A DNA stretch of 64,000 nt, taken from assembly GCA_035295125.1 (NCBI GenBank), contig DATGJP010000075.1:157904-221903 (forward strand), read 5' to 3'. This DNA comes from JAICMB01 sp035295125 (GTDB taxonomy: Bacteria; Acidobacteriota; Terriglobia; Bryobacterales; Bryobacteraceae). Shown here piece after piece: positions 34,654-43,499 of this stretch. Within the stretch, counting starts at the first letter, position 1. The number at the start of each line of letters is the position of its first letter. Made by a program: the position numbers and the translations under genes. The notes under the pieces were generated by a model. It ran no database searches. It was not told where the DNA came from and was given only the letters and a program-made list of their open reading frames with translations.

Positions 34654-37251
34654 CTAGAGCATTCCCTCGACGGTCGTGTAGACTCCCGCCAGCGCGCTCG
34701 ACAGAGCCTCGGGATTCTTTCCCCCGCCTTCGGCCATGTCAGGCCGGCCGCCGCCCTTGCCGCCAACAGCCTGGGCCACCGCGCCAACCAGTTTGCCCGC
34801 ATGAACCTTGTTCGTCAGGTCCTTCGTAACCGCCGAGATGATCGAAACGTTAGCGTCTTCGGTAGCGGCCAGCACCAGCACGCCGATCTGCTTGCCTCGC
34901 AGCGAATCGGCCAGCGTGCGCAGTTGCTGCCGGTCCATTCCCTGTACTTGCGCCGCGAGCACGCGCACGCCCTTGATCACGCGGGCATCCTTTTCCAGCC
35001 CGCCAAGCTGCGCCCGTGCCACTTTCTCCTTCATGATCTCGAGCCGTTTCTCAAGGCTCTTGCGTTCCTCGAGCAGCTTCTCGATTTCTTCCACCAGCAC
35101 ATGTTCTGAAACATGCACGGTATCCGACGCCCGCCGCAGCGAGGCCAGCGTCTCCTGGAACCGTCGCAGAGCACCCTCGCCCGTGATCGCCTCGATGCGT
35201 CGAACACCGGCCGAGATACTGCCCTCGTACACGATCTTGCACACGCCGATATCGCCTGTGCGCCGAACGTGTGTTCCGCCGCAGAGTTCCTTGCTGAACG
35301 TATCGATGGAGACGACGCGAACCTTCTCACCGTACTTCTCGCCGAAGAGCGCCATCGCCCCGGTATTGAGAGCGTGATCGAGATCCATCACATCGGTATG
35401 GACTTCGATGTTCTTCAGAATTTCCTCGTTCGCCAGGCGCTCGACTTCCGCAATCTCCTCGTGATCCAAAGCCGCGTAATGCGTAAAATCGAAGCGCAGA
35501 CGTCCCGGATCGACCACGCTGCCGGCCTGCTTCACATGCTTGCCCAGCACGGTCCGCAACGCCGCATGCAGCAGGTGCGTCGCCGTGTGATTGCGCATCG
35601 TCGACGACCGCAGACTCGGATCCACCCTGGCCACCAGGTGCTCGCCCTCCGCGACCGGCATCAGCAGACGCACTTTGTGTACAACGGCGCCCGGAGCGGG
35701 CTTGTACGTATCCTCAACCTCGGCCACTTTCTCGCCAGTGCCCGGAAGGAACAGCGCCCCGACATCCCCGACCTGTCCGCCAGCCTCGGCATAGAACGGC
35801 GTGCGGTTTAACACCAACTCCGTGCGGCCGTTCTCGTTGATCACGCGCAGCACTTCAACCGTCGACTCCAGCGTGTCCCGGCCCACGAATTCCGTCGACG
35901 GCAGATTGAGATAAGCCGGTGAAATCTGCGCCTTCTCAGCGCCCTTCCAACTCGCCCTCGCGCGCGCCCGCTGCTTCTCCATCTCGCTGGTAAAGCCTTC
36001 GCGATCGATGGTGAGCTTGAACTCGCGAGCCATGTCCTCCTGCTCGTCGAGCGCGAGTCCGTAAGTGTCGTACAGCTTGAAAGCGGCGGCGCCGGGGATA
36101 ACGCTATTGGTCGCAGCCTTGGCTTCTTCGTGGAAGATCTTCTCCGCCACCTGGAACGTCGTGGCATAGCGATGCTCTTCGTCTTTCACCACGCGAGCCA
36201 CCCGCTGAACGCTCTCCATCATTTCCGGGTATCCAGGCTGCATTAATTCCGCCACGAACCCCGTCAGTTCGTACAGGTATGGCTCCTGCCGGCCAATCAT
36301 GCGAGCATTGCGAATCGCACGCCGCATGATCTTCCGCAGCACGTAACCACGGCCTTCATTGGAAGGCAGAACGCCATCGTGAATGAGAAACGCCGTGGCG
36401 CGGGCATGATCGGCATTGATTCTCAGGGCCACATCAGACCGTTCGTTCTCGCCGTAGCCGATTCCGAACATGTCCCCGGTCCGGCGGATGATCGGCCGCA
36501 GCAAGTCCGTGTCGTAGTTCGAAATCTTTCCCTGCATCACCGCGGCGGTGCGCTCCAGCCCCATGCCGGTGTCGATGGACGGCCGCGGCAGAGGCGTCAT
36601 GATTCCGTTCGCAGTCCGGTCGTACTGCATGAACACGAGATTCCAGATTTCTACGTAACGCCCGCTTTCGCTCGGGAAAGGCTCCTCTTCCATGCCGGGG
36701 TCGGCCGCAGTGGGACCCATGTCGAAATAAATCTCCGAGCACGGACCGCACGGGCCAGTCTCACCCATCTGCCAGAAATTGTCCTTCTCGTCCATCCGGA
36801 AGATGCGTTCCCGCGGAACCCCCGCGACCTTCTGCCACAGGTTCTCCGCGTCGTCGTCTTCACGGAACACCGTGAAGTAGAGCTTATCCGCCGGAATTCC
36901 GAACTCCTTCGTCACCAGTTCGTAGGCAAATGCGATCGCGTCGGATTTGAAGTAGTCGCCGAACGAGAAATTCCCGAGCATCTCGAAAAATGTATGGTGA
37001 CGGCGCGTGTAACCGACGTTATCGAGATCATTGTGCTTGCCGCCGGCCCGAACACACTTCTGCGATGTGACCGCCCGATTGTACTCGCGGGTTTCCAACC
37101 CCGTAAAAACGTCCTTAAACTGGTTCATCCCCGCGTTGGTGAACAACAACGTGGGGTCCTTCGCCGGTACCAGCGAAGAACTCTTCACAATCCGATGTCC
37201 GCAGCCGCCAAAGTAGTCCAGAAACTTCTGGCGGATCTCATTGCCTGTCAT
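34654..37251 (-). CDS. alaS: Alanyl-tRNA synthetase
   Basis: Charges tRNA-Ala; full-length at 865 residues. Order: class II catalytic core (IRQKFLDYFGGCGHRIVKSS, FTNAGMNQFKD, HHTFFEMLGNFSFGDYFK), tRNA-recognition helices, editing domain with the zinc site HTATHLLH and CGGTHV, coiled coil (VEEIEKLLEERKSLEKRLEI), and DHHA1 tail (GGKGGGRPDMAEGGG). ATG 37251 has GGAG five bases upstream. It heads a minus-strand operon with ypdA. Confidence 0.97.
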   Translation of the reverse strand: MTGNEIRQKFLDYFGGCGHRIVKSSSLVPAKDPTLLFTNAGMNQFKDVFTGLETREYNRAVTSQKCVRAGGKHNDLDNVGYTRRHHTFFEMLGNFSFGDYFKSDAIAFAYELVTKEFGIPADKLYFTVFREDDDAENLWQKVAGVPRERIFRMDEKDNFWQMGETGPCGPCSEIYFDMGPTAADPGMEEEPFPSESGRYVEIWNLVFMQYDRTANGIMTPLPRPSIDTGMGLERTAAVMQGKISNYDTDLLRPIIRRTGDMFGIGYGENERSDVALRINADHARATAFLIHDGVLPSNEGRGYVLRKIMRRAIRNARMIGRQEPYLYELTGFVAELMQPGYPEMMESVQRVARVVKDEEHRYATTFQVAEKIFHEEAKAATNSVIPGAAAFKLYDTYGLALDEQEDMAREFKLTIDREGFTSEMEKQRARARASWKGAEKAQISPAYLNLPSTEFVGRDTLESTVEVLRVINENGRTELVLNRTPFYAEAGGQVGDVGALFLPGTGEKVAEVEDTYKPAPGAVVHKVRLLMPVAEGEHLVARVDPSLRSSTMRNHTATHLLHAALRTVLGKHVKQAGSVVDPGRLRFDFTHYAALDHEEIAEVERLANEEILKNIEVHTDVMDLDHALNTGAMALFGEKYGEKVRVVSIDTFSKELCGGTHVRRTGDIGVCKIVYEGSISAGVRRIEAITGEGALRRFQETLASLRRASDTVHVSEHVLVEEIEKLLEERKSLEKRLEIMKEKVARAQLGGLEKDARVIKGVRVLAAQVQGMDRQQLRTLADSLRGKQIGVLVLAATEDANVSIISAVTKDLTNKVHAGKLVGAVAQAVGGKGGGRPDMAEGGGKNPEALSSALAGVYTTVEGML

Positions 37252-37360
37252 GTATTCTCCATTTTGGCACGGCCATCGCGCGGGTTCGGGTAGTGCAGGT
37301 TGTGGAAGGGTGAAGCCGGTACGGGAGAGATGCGAAACAGGAGGGAATACTACAGTAACT

Positions 37361-37390
37361 GCTGTCGCGCACTCAGCCGTGCGCGACAGC
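37361..37390 (-). terminator. Strong hairpin, likely transcription terminator
   Basis: GCTGTCGCGCAC and its exact complement GTGCGCGACAGC flank a six-base loop. It lies 15 bases past the stop of the small lysine-rich protein gene and before alaS. There is no clear T-run, so it may be a Rho-assisted or imperfect intrinsic terminator. Confidence 0.55.
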
Positions 37391-37404
37391 GCTCGACCGA
37401 AAAA

Positions 37405-37563
37405 TTAGCTAGTCTTCTTGTCGTCCATCGTGCCGGTCTTCTTCGACTTCTTGCCGCTCTTGGACTTCTTTGTCTTCGTCGTGTCCGTCTTATCCTGTGC
37501 GAACATCGGGACGGCAGCGGTGAGGAACGACAGCGCGAGGGCCATGCTCATGAGTTTTTTCAT
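37405..37563 (-). CDS. Small secreted lysine-rich protein
   Basis: A 52-residue protein: signal peptide MKKLMSMALALSFLTAAVPM ending FAQ (residue 23), then a 29-residue mature part made almost only of Lys, Thr, Ser, Asp and Gly (DKTDTTKTKKSKSGKKSKK and on), with 11 lysines. AAGGAG lies about 12 bases before the ATG and a strong hairpin follows the stop, so it looks like a real single gene. It resembles the small basic low-complexity exported proteins common in acidobacteria. Possible roles, such as binding envelope polyanions or DNA, are guesses. Confidence 0.75.
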   Translation of the reverse strand: MKKLMSMALALSFLTAAVPMFAQDKTDTTKTKKSKSGKKSKKTGTMDDKKTS

Positions 37564-37700
37564 TGTTTGATAGTTCTCCTTGGAGGAAGTGTTTTAAACC
37601 TTCAGCGCTATCGTTGCAGTTCAAGATGAAAGGGACCTTAATACGGAGTTAAGATTGCTTAATCCATCCCTCCCGCAACCGGCTGCCGTTACAGTGGTAT

Positions 37701-39731
37701 TTGCGCGTCCAAACCTCCTCCCTGCTCCTCTATGGCCTCACCATTGCCCTCAGCGCGTTTCTTCTCTTCCAGGTGCAGCCGATCATAGCCAAGATCATCC
37801 TTCCATGGTTCGGAGGATCCGCCGCCGTCTGGACCGTCGCATTAATGTTCTTTCAGCTTACGCTCCTGGCGGGATATCTTTACACTCATTTCTCTTTCCG
37901 TTTTCTGGGCCCCCACCGTCAGGGCATTCTGCACATGGCCCTGCTGGCCGCCAGTCTATTCTTCTTGCCGATTCTGCCATCGGTTTCCTGGAAACCGGTA
38001 ACAGAAGGCGACCCCACCCTCCGCATTCTTACGCTCCTCGGCGCAACCGTCGGGCTGCCTTATTTCCTGTTATCCACCACCAGCCCATTGCTTCAAGCGT
38101 GGTATGTTGCGGCTCGACCCGGCGCCGTCCCTTACCGCTTCTTTGCCCTCTCCAATGCCGGCTCGCTCCTCGCACTTATCAGCTTCCCGATTGCCGTTGA
38201 GCCTGTCCTCGCGACACGGGTGCAAGCGTTGTCGTGGAGCTGGGCTTACGGCGCATTCGTCCTCCTCTGCGGCTTCGTGGCATTCTCCGCCTCGCGTCTG
38301 CCGGCACAGCAGCAAAGTGCGTCTGAAGATGTCGCCACCGAGTCGCTCACGCCTCCGCCCTGGCGCACGCTCATTCTGTGGACCACGCTGCCGGCGTGCG
38401 CGTCCGCCCTGATGATGTCCATCACCACTCACATGACGCAGAACATCGCGCCCATCCCCTTCCTGTGGGTCCTCACGCTGGCGCTTTATCTGCTGAGTTT
38501 CATTCTCTGTTTCGAGAGCGAGCGGACCTATCAGCGCGTCGTGTTCATCCCGCTAGCGGTGCTCGCCCTGGCGGCGATGTCCTTCGCCAACTACTACGGA
38601 GCCGGTAACCTGCATCTTAAGTGGTCAATCCCTCTGTTTGCCATCGGGCTCTTTGTTTGTTGCATGGTCTGTCACGGCGAGATGGCGCGCCTGAAGCCGC
38701 ATCCACGCTATTTGACGTCCTTCTATCTCAGCCTCGCCGTGGGAGGCGCCATTGGCGGCCTGTTTGTGGCTCTCGCCGCGCCCCACATCTTTACCACCTA
38801 TCTCGAACTCCCCGTCGCGATGGTGGTCTGCGCGATTCTGATTGCTGTAGCCTGGCCGAGGCCTATAATGGCTCTTTTCGTGATCGTTCTCACCGGCTAT
38901 CTCGCGTACTACGAAGTTCTCGATCGCACGAAGTACGTCACCTCCATGCGAAATTTCTACGGTGTGCTGCGAATCGTCGATACTCCCGAAGATGACGAGA
39001 ACACCGCGCTTCGCAAACTGATTAATGGGACCATCAACCACGGCGTGCAACTCGCCGACCCCTCGCGCCGCGATTCCCCAACCTCCTACTACAGCCCGAA
39101 CTCCGGAGTGGGTCGCGCATTTTCTTTTCTCCGGGGCCGGCACGGATCGCTGCGCGCTGGCATGATCGGGCTCGGCGCGGGAGTACTGGCGAGTTACTGC
39201 AATCCCGGTGACGTATTCAGGTTCTACGAGATCAACCCGCTCGATCTGGCCGTGGCGAACCGCTTCTTCACCTTCCTGAAGGATTGCCGCGGCGATTGCC
39301 GGGTCGTTCTCGGCGACGCCAGAATCACTCTGGAGCGCCAGCCGCCCCAGCAATTCGACCTTTTGGCGGTTGATGCCTTCTCGAGTGACGCCATTCCCGT
39401 GCATCTCCTCACGCGTGAGGCTTTCGTGCAATATTTTCGGCACCTGAAGCCGGGCGGCATTCTCGCCGTCCATGTTTCGAATCGCTACCTGGATTTGATT
39501 CCCGTGGTTGCCCGGAATGGTGAGGAACTGCGTGCGTCGGAATTAGAAGTCGACGATCAGGGCGAAGACGAAGACTATTACAGTGAATCCAACTGGATTC
39601 TGTTGTCACCCGACGCGTCGTTATTTGAGAAGGAAATCGGCAATGTCGCGTGGGCCCGCCATCCCCTCGACCGCCCTGGCCTCCGAACCTGGACGGACGA
39701 CTTCAGCAACCTCTACCAGATTCTGAAGTAG
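37701..39731 (+). CDS. MFS-like membrane domain fused to spermidine synthase domain
   Basis: A 676-residue fusion. The first 400 residues hold about ten membrane helices (LLLYGLTIALSAFLLFQVQP, KIILPWFGGSAAVWTVALMFFQ). The C-terminal 250 residues are a SAM-type Rossmann domain of the spermidine synthase family: MIGLGAGVLASYCNPGD, FRFYEINPLDLAVAN, VVLGDARITLE, DLLAVDAFSSDAIPVHLLT. Such fusions are common in acidobacteria and proteobacteria; transferase activity and product are unproven. The start appears to be TTG 37701; no ATG or GTG is available before the first helix. Confidence 0.82.
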   Translation: MRVQTSSLLLYGLTIALSAFLLFQVQPIIAKIILPWFGGSAAVWTVALMFFQLTLLAGYLYTHFSFRFLGPHRQGILHMALLAASLFFLPILPSVSWKPVTEGDPTLRILTLLGATVGLPYFLLSTTSPLLQAWYVAARPGAVPYRFFALSNAGSLLALISFPIAVEPVLATRVQALSWSWAYGAFVLLCGFVAFSASRLPAQQQSASEDVATESLTPPPWRTLILWTTLPACASALMMSITTHMTQNIAPIPFLWVLTLALYLLSFILCFESERTYQRVVFIPLAVLALAAMSFANYYGAGNLHLKWSIPLFAIGLFVCCMVCHGEMARLKPHPRYLTSFYLSLAVGGAIGGLFVALAAPHIFTTYLELPVAMVVCAILIAVAWPRPIMALFVIVLTGYLAYYEVLDRTKYVTSMRNFYGVLRIVDTPEDDENTALRKLINGTINHGVQLADPSRRDSPTSYYSPNSGVGRAFSFLRGRHGSLRAGMIGLGAGVLASYCNPGDVFRFYEINPLDLAVANRFFTFLKDCRGDCRVVLGDARITLERQPPQQFDLLAVDAFSSDAIPVHLLTREAFVQYFRHLKPGGILAVHVSNRYLDLIPVVARNGEELRASELEVDDQGEDEDYYSESNWILLSPDASLFEKEIGNVAWARHPLDRPGLRTWTDDFSNLYQILK

Positions 39732-39754
39732 CGTTGGACGTTTCAGGCTCCCCA

Positions 39755-39782
39755 AAAGGCCGGCTGAAGCCGGCGGTACAGC
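39755..39782. repeat. Short GCCGGC palindrome related to family A outer arm
   Basis: GGCCGGCTGAAGCCGGCGGT is a GCCGGC hairpin. The same GGCCGGCTGAAGC string occurs inside copy 6 near 51.82 kb. The remaining bases of the gap before the protease gene show only the leader. Confidence 0.5.
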
Positions 39783-39896
39783 CATCCGTGGCGTCTTCAA
39801 CCCCGCGGAGGGTTGCGAAACCGTCTGTGGTCTCCGGTGGCAACTCATAGTCGTCGGGCATCCTACAAAGCAAAGAGCGGTGATACGCTGTAGCTT

Positions 39897-42800
39897 ATGT
39901 CCAGAACGCTTTTCTTTGCAGCTGTCACCGCGTTAGTGCCGGCCATTGTCTATGCCGATGGATCGACCATACGCATGCTTCGGACGCCAACTGTCAGCAC
40001 GACGCAAATCGCGTTCGCGTATGCCAACAACATCTGGGTTGTCGAGCGAGGCGGCGGGGTGGCCCGGCGCCTGACCAGCTTCCAGGGCCTCACCAGCAAT
40101 CCGCATTTTTCGCCGGACGGGAAATGGATCGCATTTAGCGGTGAATATGCGGGCAATGTCGATGTTTATGTCATGCCGGCTGAAGGCGGCGAGCCGAAGC
40201 GGCTGACCTGGCACCCCGGCGCCGACACGGTGGAGGGGTGGACGCCCGATGGTAAATCGATTCTGTTCACGTCGGCACGCGCGACCTCGGCTCCGACTGC
40301 CGCACCGCGTTTCTGGACAGTACCCGCGGCGGGAGGCATCGCGGAACCGCTGGCGCTACCGCGCGCATACCAGGGGAAGATCTCGCCCGACGGCTCGCAC
40401 ATCGCTTATCGCATGAACAACTCCTGGGACGAAGAACGGCGTAACTATCGCGGCGGCCAGAATCGTCCGATCTGGATCGCCGATCTGAAGACGTTCGACG
40501 TGGTGACGCCACCATGGACCGATTCGAAAGACATGGATCCGGTGTGGGTGGGCGAGACCGTTTATTTCATCTCCGACCGCGATGGGGTGGCGAACGTCTG
40601 GTCGTACGAGACGCGCACTAAGGCTCTCAAGGAAGTGACGAAGTACACGGATTTTGACGTAAAGACGCTCGATTCCGGCGCGGGCGCCGTTGTCTTCGAG
40701 CAAGCGGGATATGTCCATGAGCTCGACCCCAAGAGCGGCAAGACACACATTGTGAACATCACAGCGGCCGGCGATTTTCCATGGATGATGCCGCATTGGC
40801 AGGATGTCACGAGCCGCATGACGACGCTGGCGCTGTCGCCGACCGGCAAGCGCGTCCTGGTCGAAGCCCGGGGCGAGATCTTCACCATTCCCGCGGAGAA
40901 GGGTGACGTTCGCAACATCAGCAATTCGAGCGGGTCGGCGGAGCGCGATCCGGCCTGGTCGCCGGATGGGAAGTACATTTCGTATTTCAGCGACAAATCG
41001 GGCGAGTACAAGCTGATCGTCGAGCAGCAGGATGGGCTCGGCAAGCCGCGCGAGATCGCGTTGGCGCATCCGACGCACTATTACACGCCGTCGTGGTCGC
41101 CTGATTCCAAGAAGCTGCTCTATACGGATACCAATCTTAAGGTATGGATTCTCGATGTCGCGTCTGGGCAGGCGAAGATCGTAGGCGACGATCCCTGGAT
41201 GGTGCCGCAGCGGACGCTCAATCCGGTATGGAGTCCGGATTCGAAGTGGGTGGCATACGCCAGCCGTTTGAAGTCGCTGTATCACGCGATTTTTGTCGCC
41301 AATGCCGAGACCGGCGAAACGAAGCAGGTGACCGACGGGTTGGCGGACGCGGTCTGGCCGGCTTGGGATGCGAGCGGGAAATATCTGTGGTTCCTGGCTT
41401 CGACGGAACTCGGCATGCGGTCGCAGTGGCTCGACATGACTTCGTATGAGCATGTCGAGAATTTCGGTCTTTACCTGGCAGTTCTGAAGAAGGGTGAGGC
41501 GAGCCCGCTCCTGCCGGAGAGCGACGAAGACAAGGGCGTGGGGAGCGCGGCTCCCAGTGGCCGGCGCGGTGCGGGTGGTTCGCAGGCGGATGCCGGTGAA
41601 GGCGGCGAGCAGGCCGAGGCTCCTGCGCAGCGTGGACCGCGGACGCCGGTCAATGTGCAGATCGATTTCGACGGTATTCAGGAGCGCATCGTGGCTGTGG
41701 CAGCGGTGCCCGAGCGCCAGTATTCGGAATTGCGCGCGGGTGCGGCTGGCACCGTGTACTATCTCGAAGCGAGCGACCGCGGTGAGCGCGGCGGCGGAGG
41801 CCCAGGCGGGCCCGGCGGAGGAAACACCCTGGTTCGTTTCCGCCTGAGCGAGCGGCGCCCCGTGACGTTTGCGAGTGGCGTAGCTGCGTACGATGTGAGC
41901 GCCGATGGTCACAAACTGGTGTATCGGACAGCGGGCGGCGGAGGAGGCGCCAGGGGACAGGGCGCACCCGCAGGTCCTCCGCCGACCCCGTCTCTCTTTC
42001 TTGTCGATGCCGACAAACAGCCTCCACAGGCGGGAGCGGGCCGGTTGAACGTTGCGCTGCGAATGTACCTCGACCCGAAAGAGGAGTTCAAACAGATCTT
42101 CAACGAAGGATGGCGCAACCAGCGGGATTATTTATATGTGCCAAATATGCACGGCGCCGACTGGCCAAAGATGAAGGAGATGTACGGGCAGTTGCTGCCG
42201 TACGTGATGCATCGCGCCGATCTGAATTACCTGATCGACATGATGGGTTCTGAGATCGCGATTGGCCATTCGTATGTGCGCGGCGGCGATATGCCCGCGG
42301 TTCCGCCCTCGCAGGGAGGGTTGCTGGGCGCGGACTTCACGATCGACGGCGGCCGGTATAAAGTTGCCCGCATCTATGACAACGAAAGCTGGAATCCCGA
42401 CTTGAAGGCTCCCTTGGCCGCGCCGGGCGTAAACGTCGCGGTAGGCGACTATGTTCTCGCGGTGAACGGCATCGAGTTGCAGGCTCCTGATAGTATCTAT
42501 CGCTTGCTCGACGGGACTGCTAACCGGCAGACAGTGCTGACGGTGAACAATCGGCCGACGCTTGATGGCGCACGGCAGGTGACAGTGGTTCCGGTTCCGA
42601 ACGAGCAGACGCTGCGCACGCGCGCGTGGGTGGAATCGAATCGGCGGCTCGTGGACAAGTTGTCAAACGGGCGGCTGGCGTACGTTTATTTGCCTAATAC
42701 CGGCCAGCCTGGGTACACGAGCTTCAACCGGTATTACTTCGCGCAGCAGGACAAGGCGGGCGCGATCATCGATGAGCGGTTCAACGGCGGCGGTTCGGCT

Positions 42801-43355
42801 GCGGACTACATCATCGATGCGCTGGAGCGAGATTTCGACGGGTACTTCAACAATGTTGCGGGAGATCGCTATCCCTTCACTAGCCCGGCCGCCGGTATTT
42901 GGGGTCCGAAGGTCATGATCACGAATGAAATGGCCGGGTCGGGCGGCGATTTGATGCCGTACATGTTTAAGCGCCGGAAGATTGGTCTGCTTGTGGGCAA
43001 ACGGACTTGGGGCGGGCTGGTTCATACGGCCGATACTCCGGCGTTTGTTGACGGCGGATCGATGATTGCTCCGCGCGGCGGATTCTTCTCGCGCGAAGGC
43101 AAGTGGGCGGTGGAGAATGAGGGTATCGCGCCGGATGTCGATGTTGAGAATTGGCCGAAAGATGTGATTGCGGGTCATGATCCGCAGTTGGAGCGCGCGG
43201 TTAAAGAGGGGCTTCGGATGCTCGAGGAGAAGCCGGTGACGCGGCTTACGAAGGAGCCTGCCCCGCCGACTTGGGGTAAGCGGAAGACACCGATTACCAT
43301 GTCGACGCCGAGTGGGGGCGCGACGACGGACGGGGGTCGCGGGAACCAGCAGTAG
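39897..43355 (+). CDS. Secreted tricorn-like protease (beta-propeller, PDZ, S41)
   Basis: A 1152-residue exported peptidase. Signal peptide LFFAAVTALVPAIVYA; then a propeller of PD40-type blades (NPHFSPDGKWIAFSGEYAGN, DPAWSPDGKYISYFSDKSGE), a Gly/Arg-rich insertion at about 540-690, a helical domain, a PDZ-like segment (GVNVAVGDYVLAVNGIELQA) and an S41 catalytic domain with the nucleophile in NEMAGSGGDLMPYMF. Tricorn of Thermoplasma is cytosolic and trims proteasome products; this one should act in the periplasm or outside. ATG 39897 directly precedes the signal peptide. Confidence 0.88.
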   Translation: MSRTLFFAAVTALVPAIVYADGSTIRMLRTPTVSTTQIAFAYANNIWVVERGGGVARRLTSFQGLTSNPHFSPDGKWIAFSGEYAGNVDVYVMPAEGGEPKRLTWHPGADTVEGWTPDGKSILFTSARATSAPTAAPRFWTVPAAGGIAEPLALPRAYQGKISPDGSHIAYRMNNSWDEERRNYRGGQNRPIWIADLKTFDVVTPPWTDSKDMDPVWVGETVYFISDRDGVANVWSYETRTKALKEVTKYTDFDVKTLDSGAGAVVFEQAGYVHELDPKSGKTHIVNITAAGDFPWMMPHWQDVTSRMTTLALSPTGKRVLVEARGEIFTIPAEKGDVRNISNSSGSAERDPAWSPDGKYISYFSDKSGEYKLIVEQQDGLGKPREIALAHPTHYYTPSWSPDSKKLLYTDTNLKVWILDVASGQAKIVGDDPWMVPQRTLNPVWSPDSKWVAYASRLKSLYHAIFVANAETGETKQVTDGLADAVWPAWDASGKYLWFLASTELGMRSQWLDMTSYEHVENFGLYLAVLKKGEASPLLPESDEDKGVGSAAPSGRRGAGGSQADAGEGGEQAEAPAQRGPRTPVNVQIDFDGIQERIVAVAAVPERQYSELRAGAAGTVYYLEASDRGERGGGGPGGPGGGNTLVRFRLSERRPVTFASGVAAYDVSADGHKLVYRTAGGGGGARGQGAPAGPPPTPSLFLVDADKQPPQAGAGRLNVALRMYLDPKEEFKQIFNEGWRNQRDYLYVPNMHGADWPKMKEMYGQLLPYVMHRADLNYLIDMMGSEIAIGHSYVRGGDMPAVPPSQGGLLGADFTIDGGRYKVARIYDNESWNPDLKAPLAAPGVNVAVGDYVLAVNGIELQAPDSIYRLLDGTANRQTVLTVNNRPTLDGARQVTVVPVPNEQTLRTRAWVESNRRLVDKLSNGRLAYVYLPNTGQPGYTSFNRYYFAQQDKAGAIIDERFNGGGSAADYIIDALERDFDGYFNNVAGDRYPFTSPAAGIWGPKVMITNEMAGSGGDLMPYMFKRRKIGLLVGKRTWGGLVHTADTPAFVDGGSMIAPRGGFFSREGKWAVENEGIAPDVDVENWPKDVIAGHDPQLERAVKEGLRMLEEKPVTRLTKEPAPPTWGKRKTPITMSTPSGGATTDGGRGNQQ

Positions 43356-43402
43356 ATCGGCTAAACGCACGGTCGAGGTTGTGGAAGTTTATTACGCACC
43401 CT

Positions 43403-43452
43403 GAAAGTGGATGAACCAAGGTGGCGCAGACGGTTTCGCCTGCGCGTTCTTC
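43403..43452. repeat. Family A repeat, copy 5
   Basis: AAAGTGGATGAACCAAGGTG followed by GCGCAGACGGTTTCGCCTGC matches the left shoulder and first hairpin of copy 4. It lies between convergent genes (protease and molybdoenzyme), so it could serve in transcription ending. Confidence 0.65.
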
Positions 43453-43499
43453 CACGTTCTTGAAGCCGTGTAAGACGAAGAGAACCAGCACTTCCTAAA

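Noticed and set aside
33553..35109. 518-codon plus-strand frame over ypdA and the end of alaS
   Set aside because: Antisense to two genes with unmistakable motifs.
36379..37293. 304-codon plus-strand frame over the start of alaS
   Set aside because: Antisense to the alaS catalytic core.
40356..41912. 518-codon minus-strand frame inside the tricorn-like gene
   Set aside because: Antisense to clear PD40 blades; its translation is Arg/His-rich with no domain.
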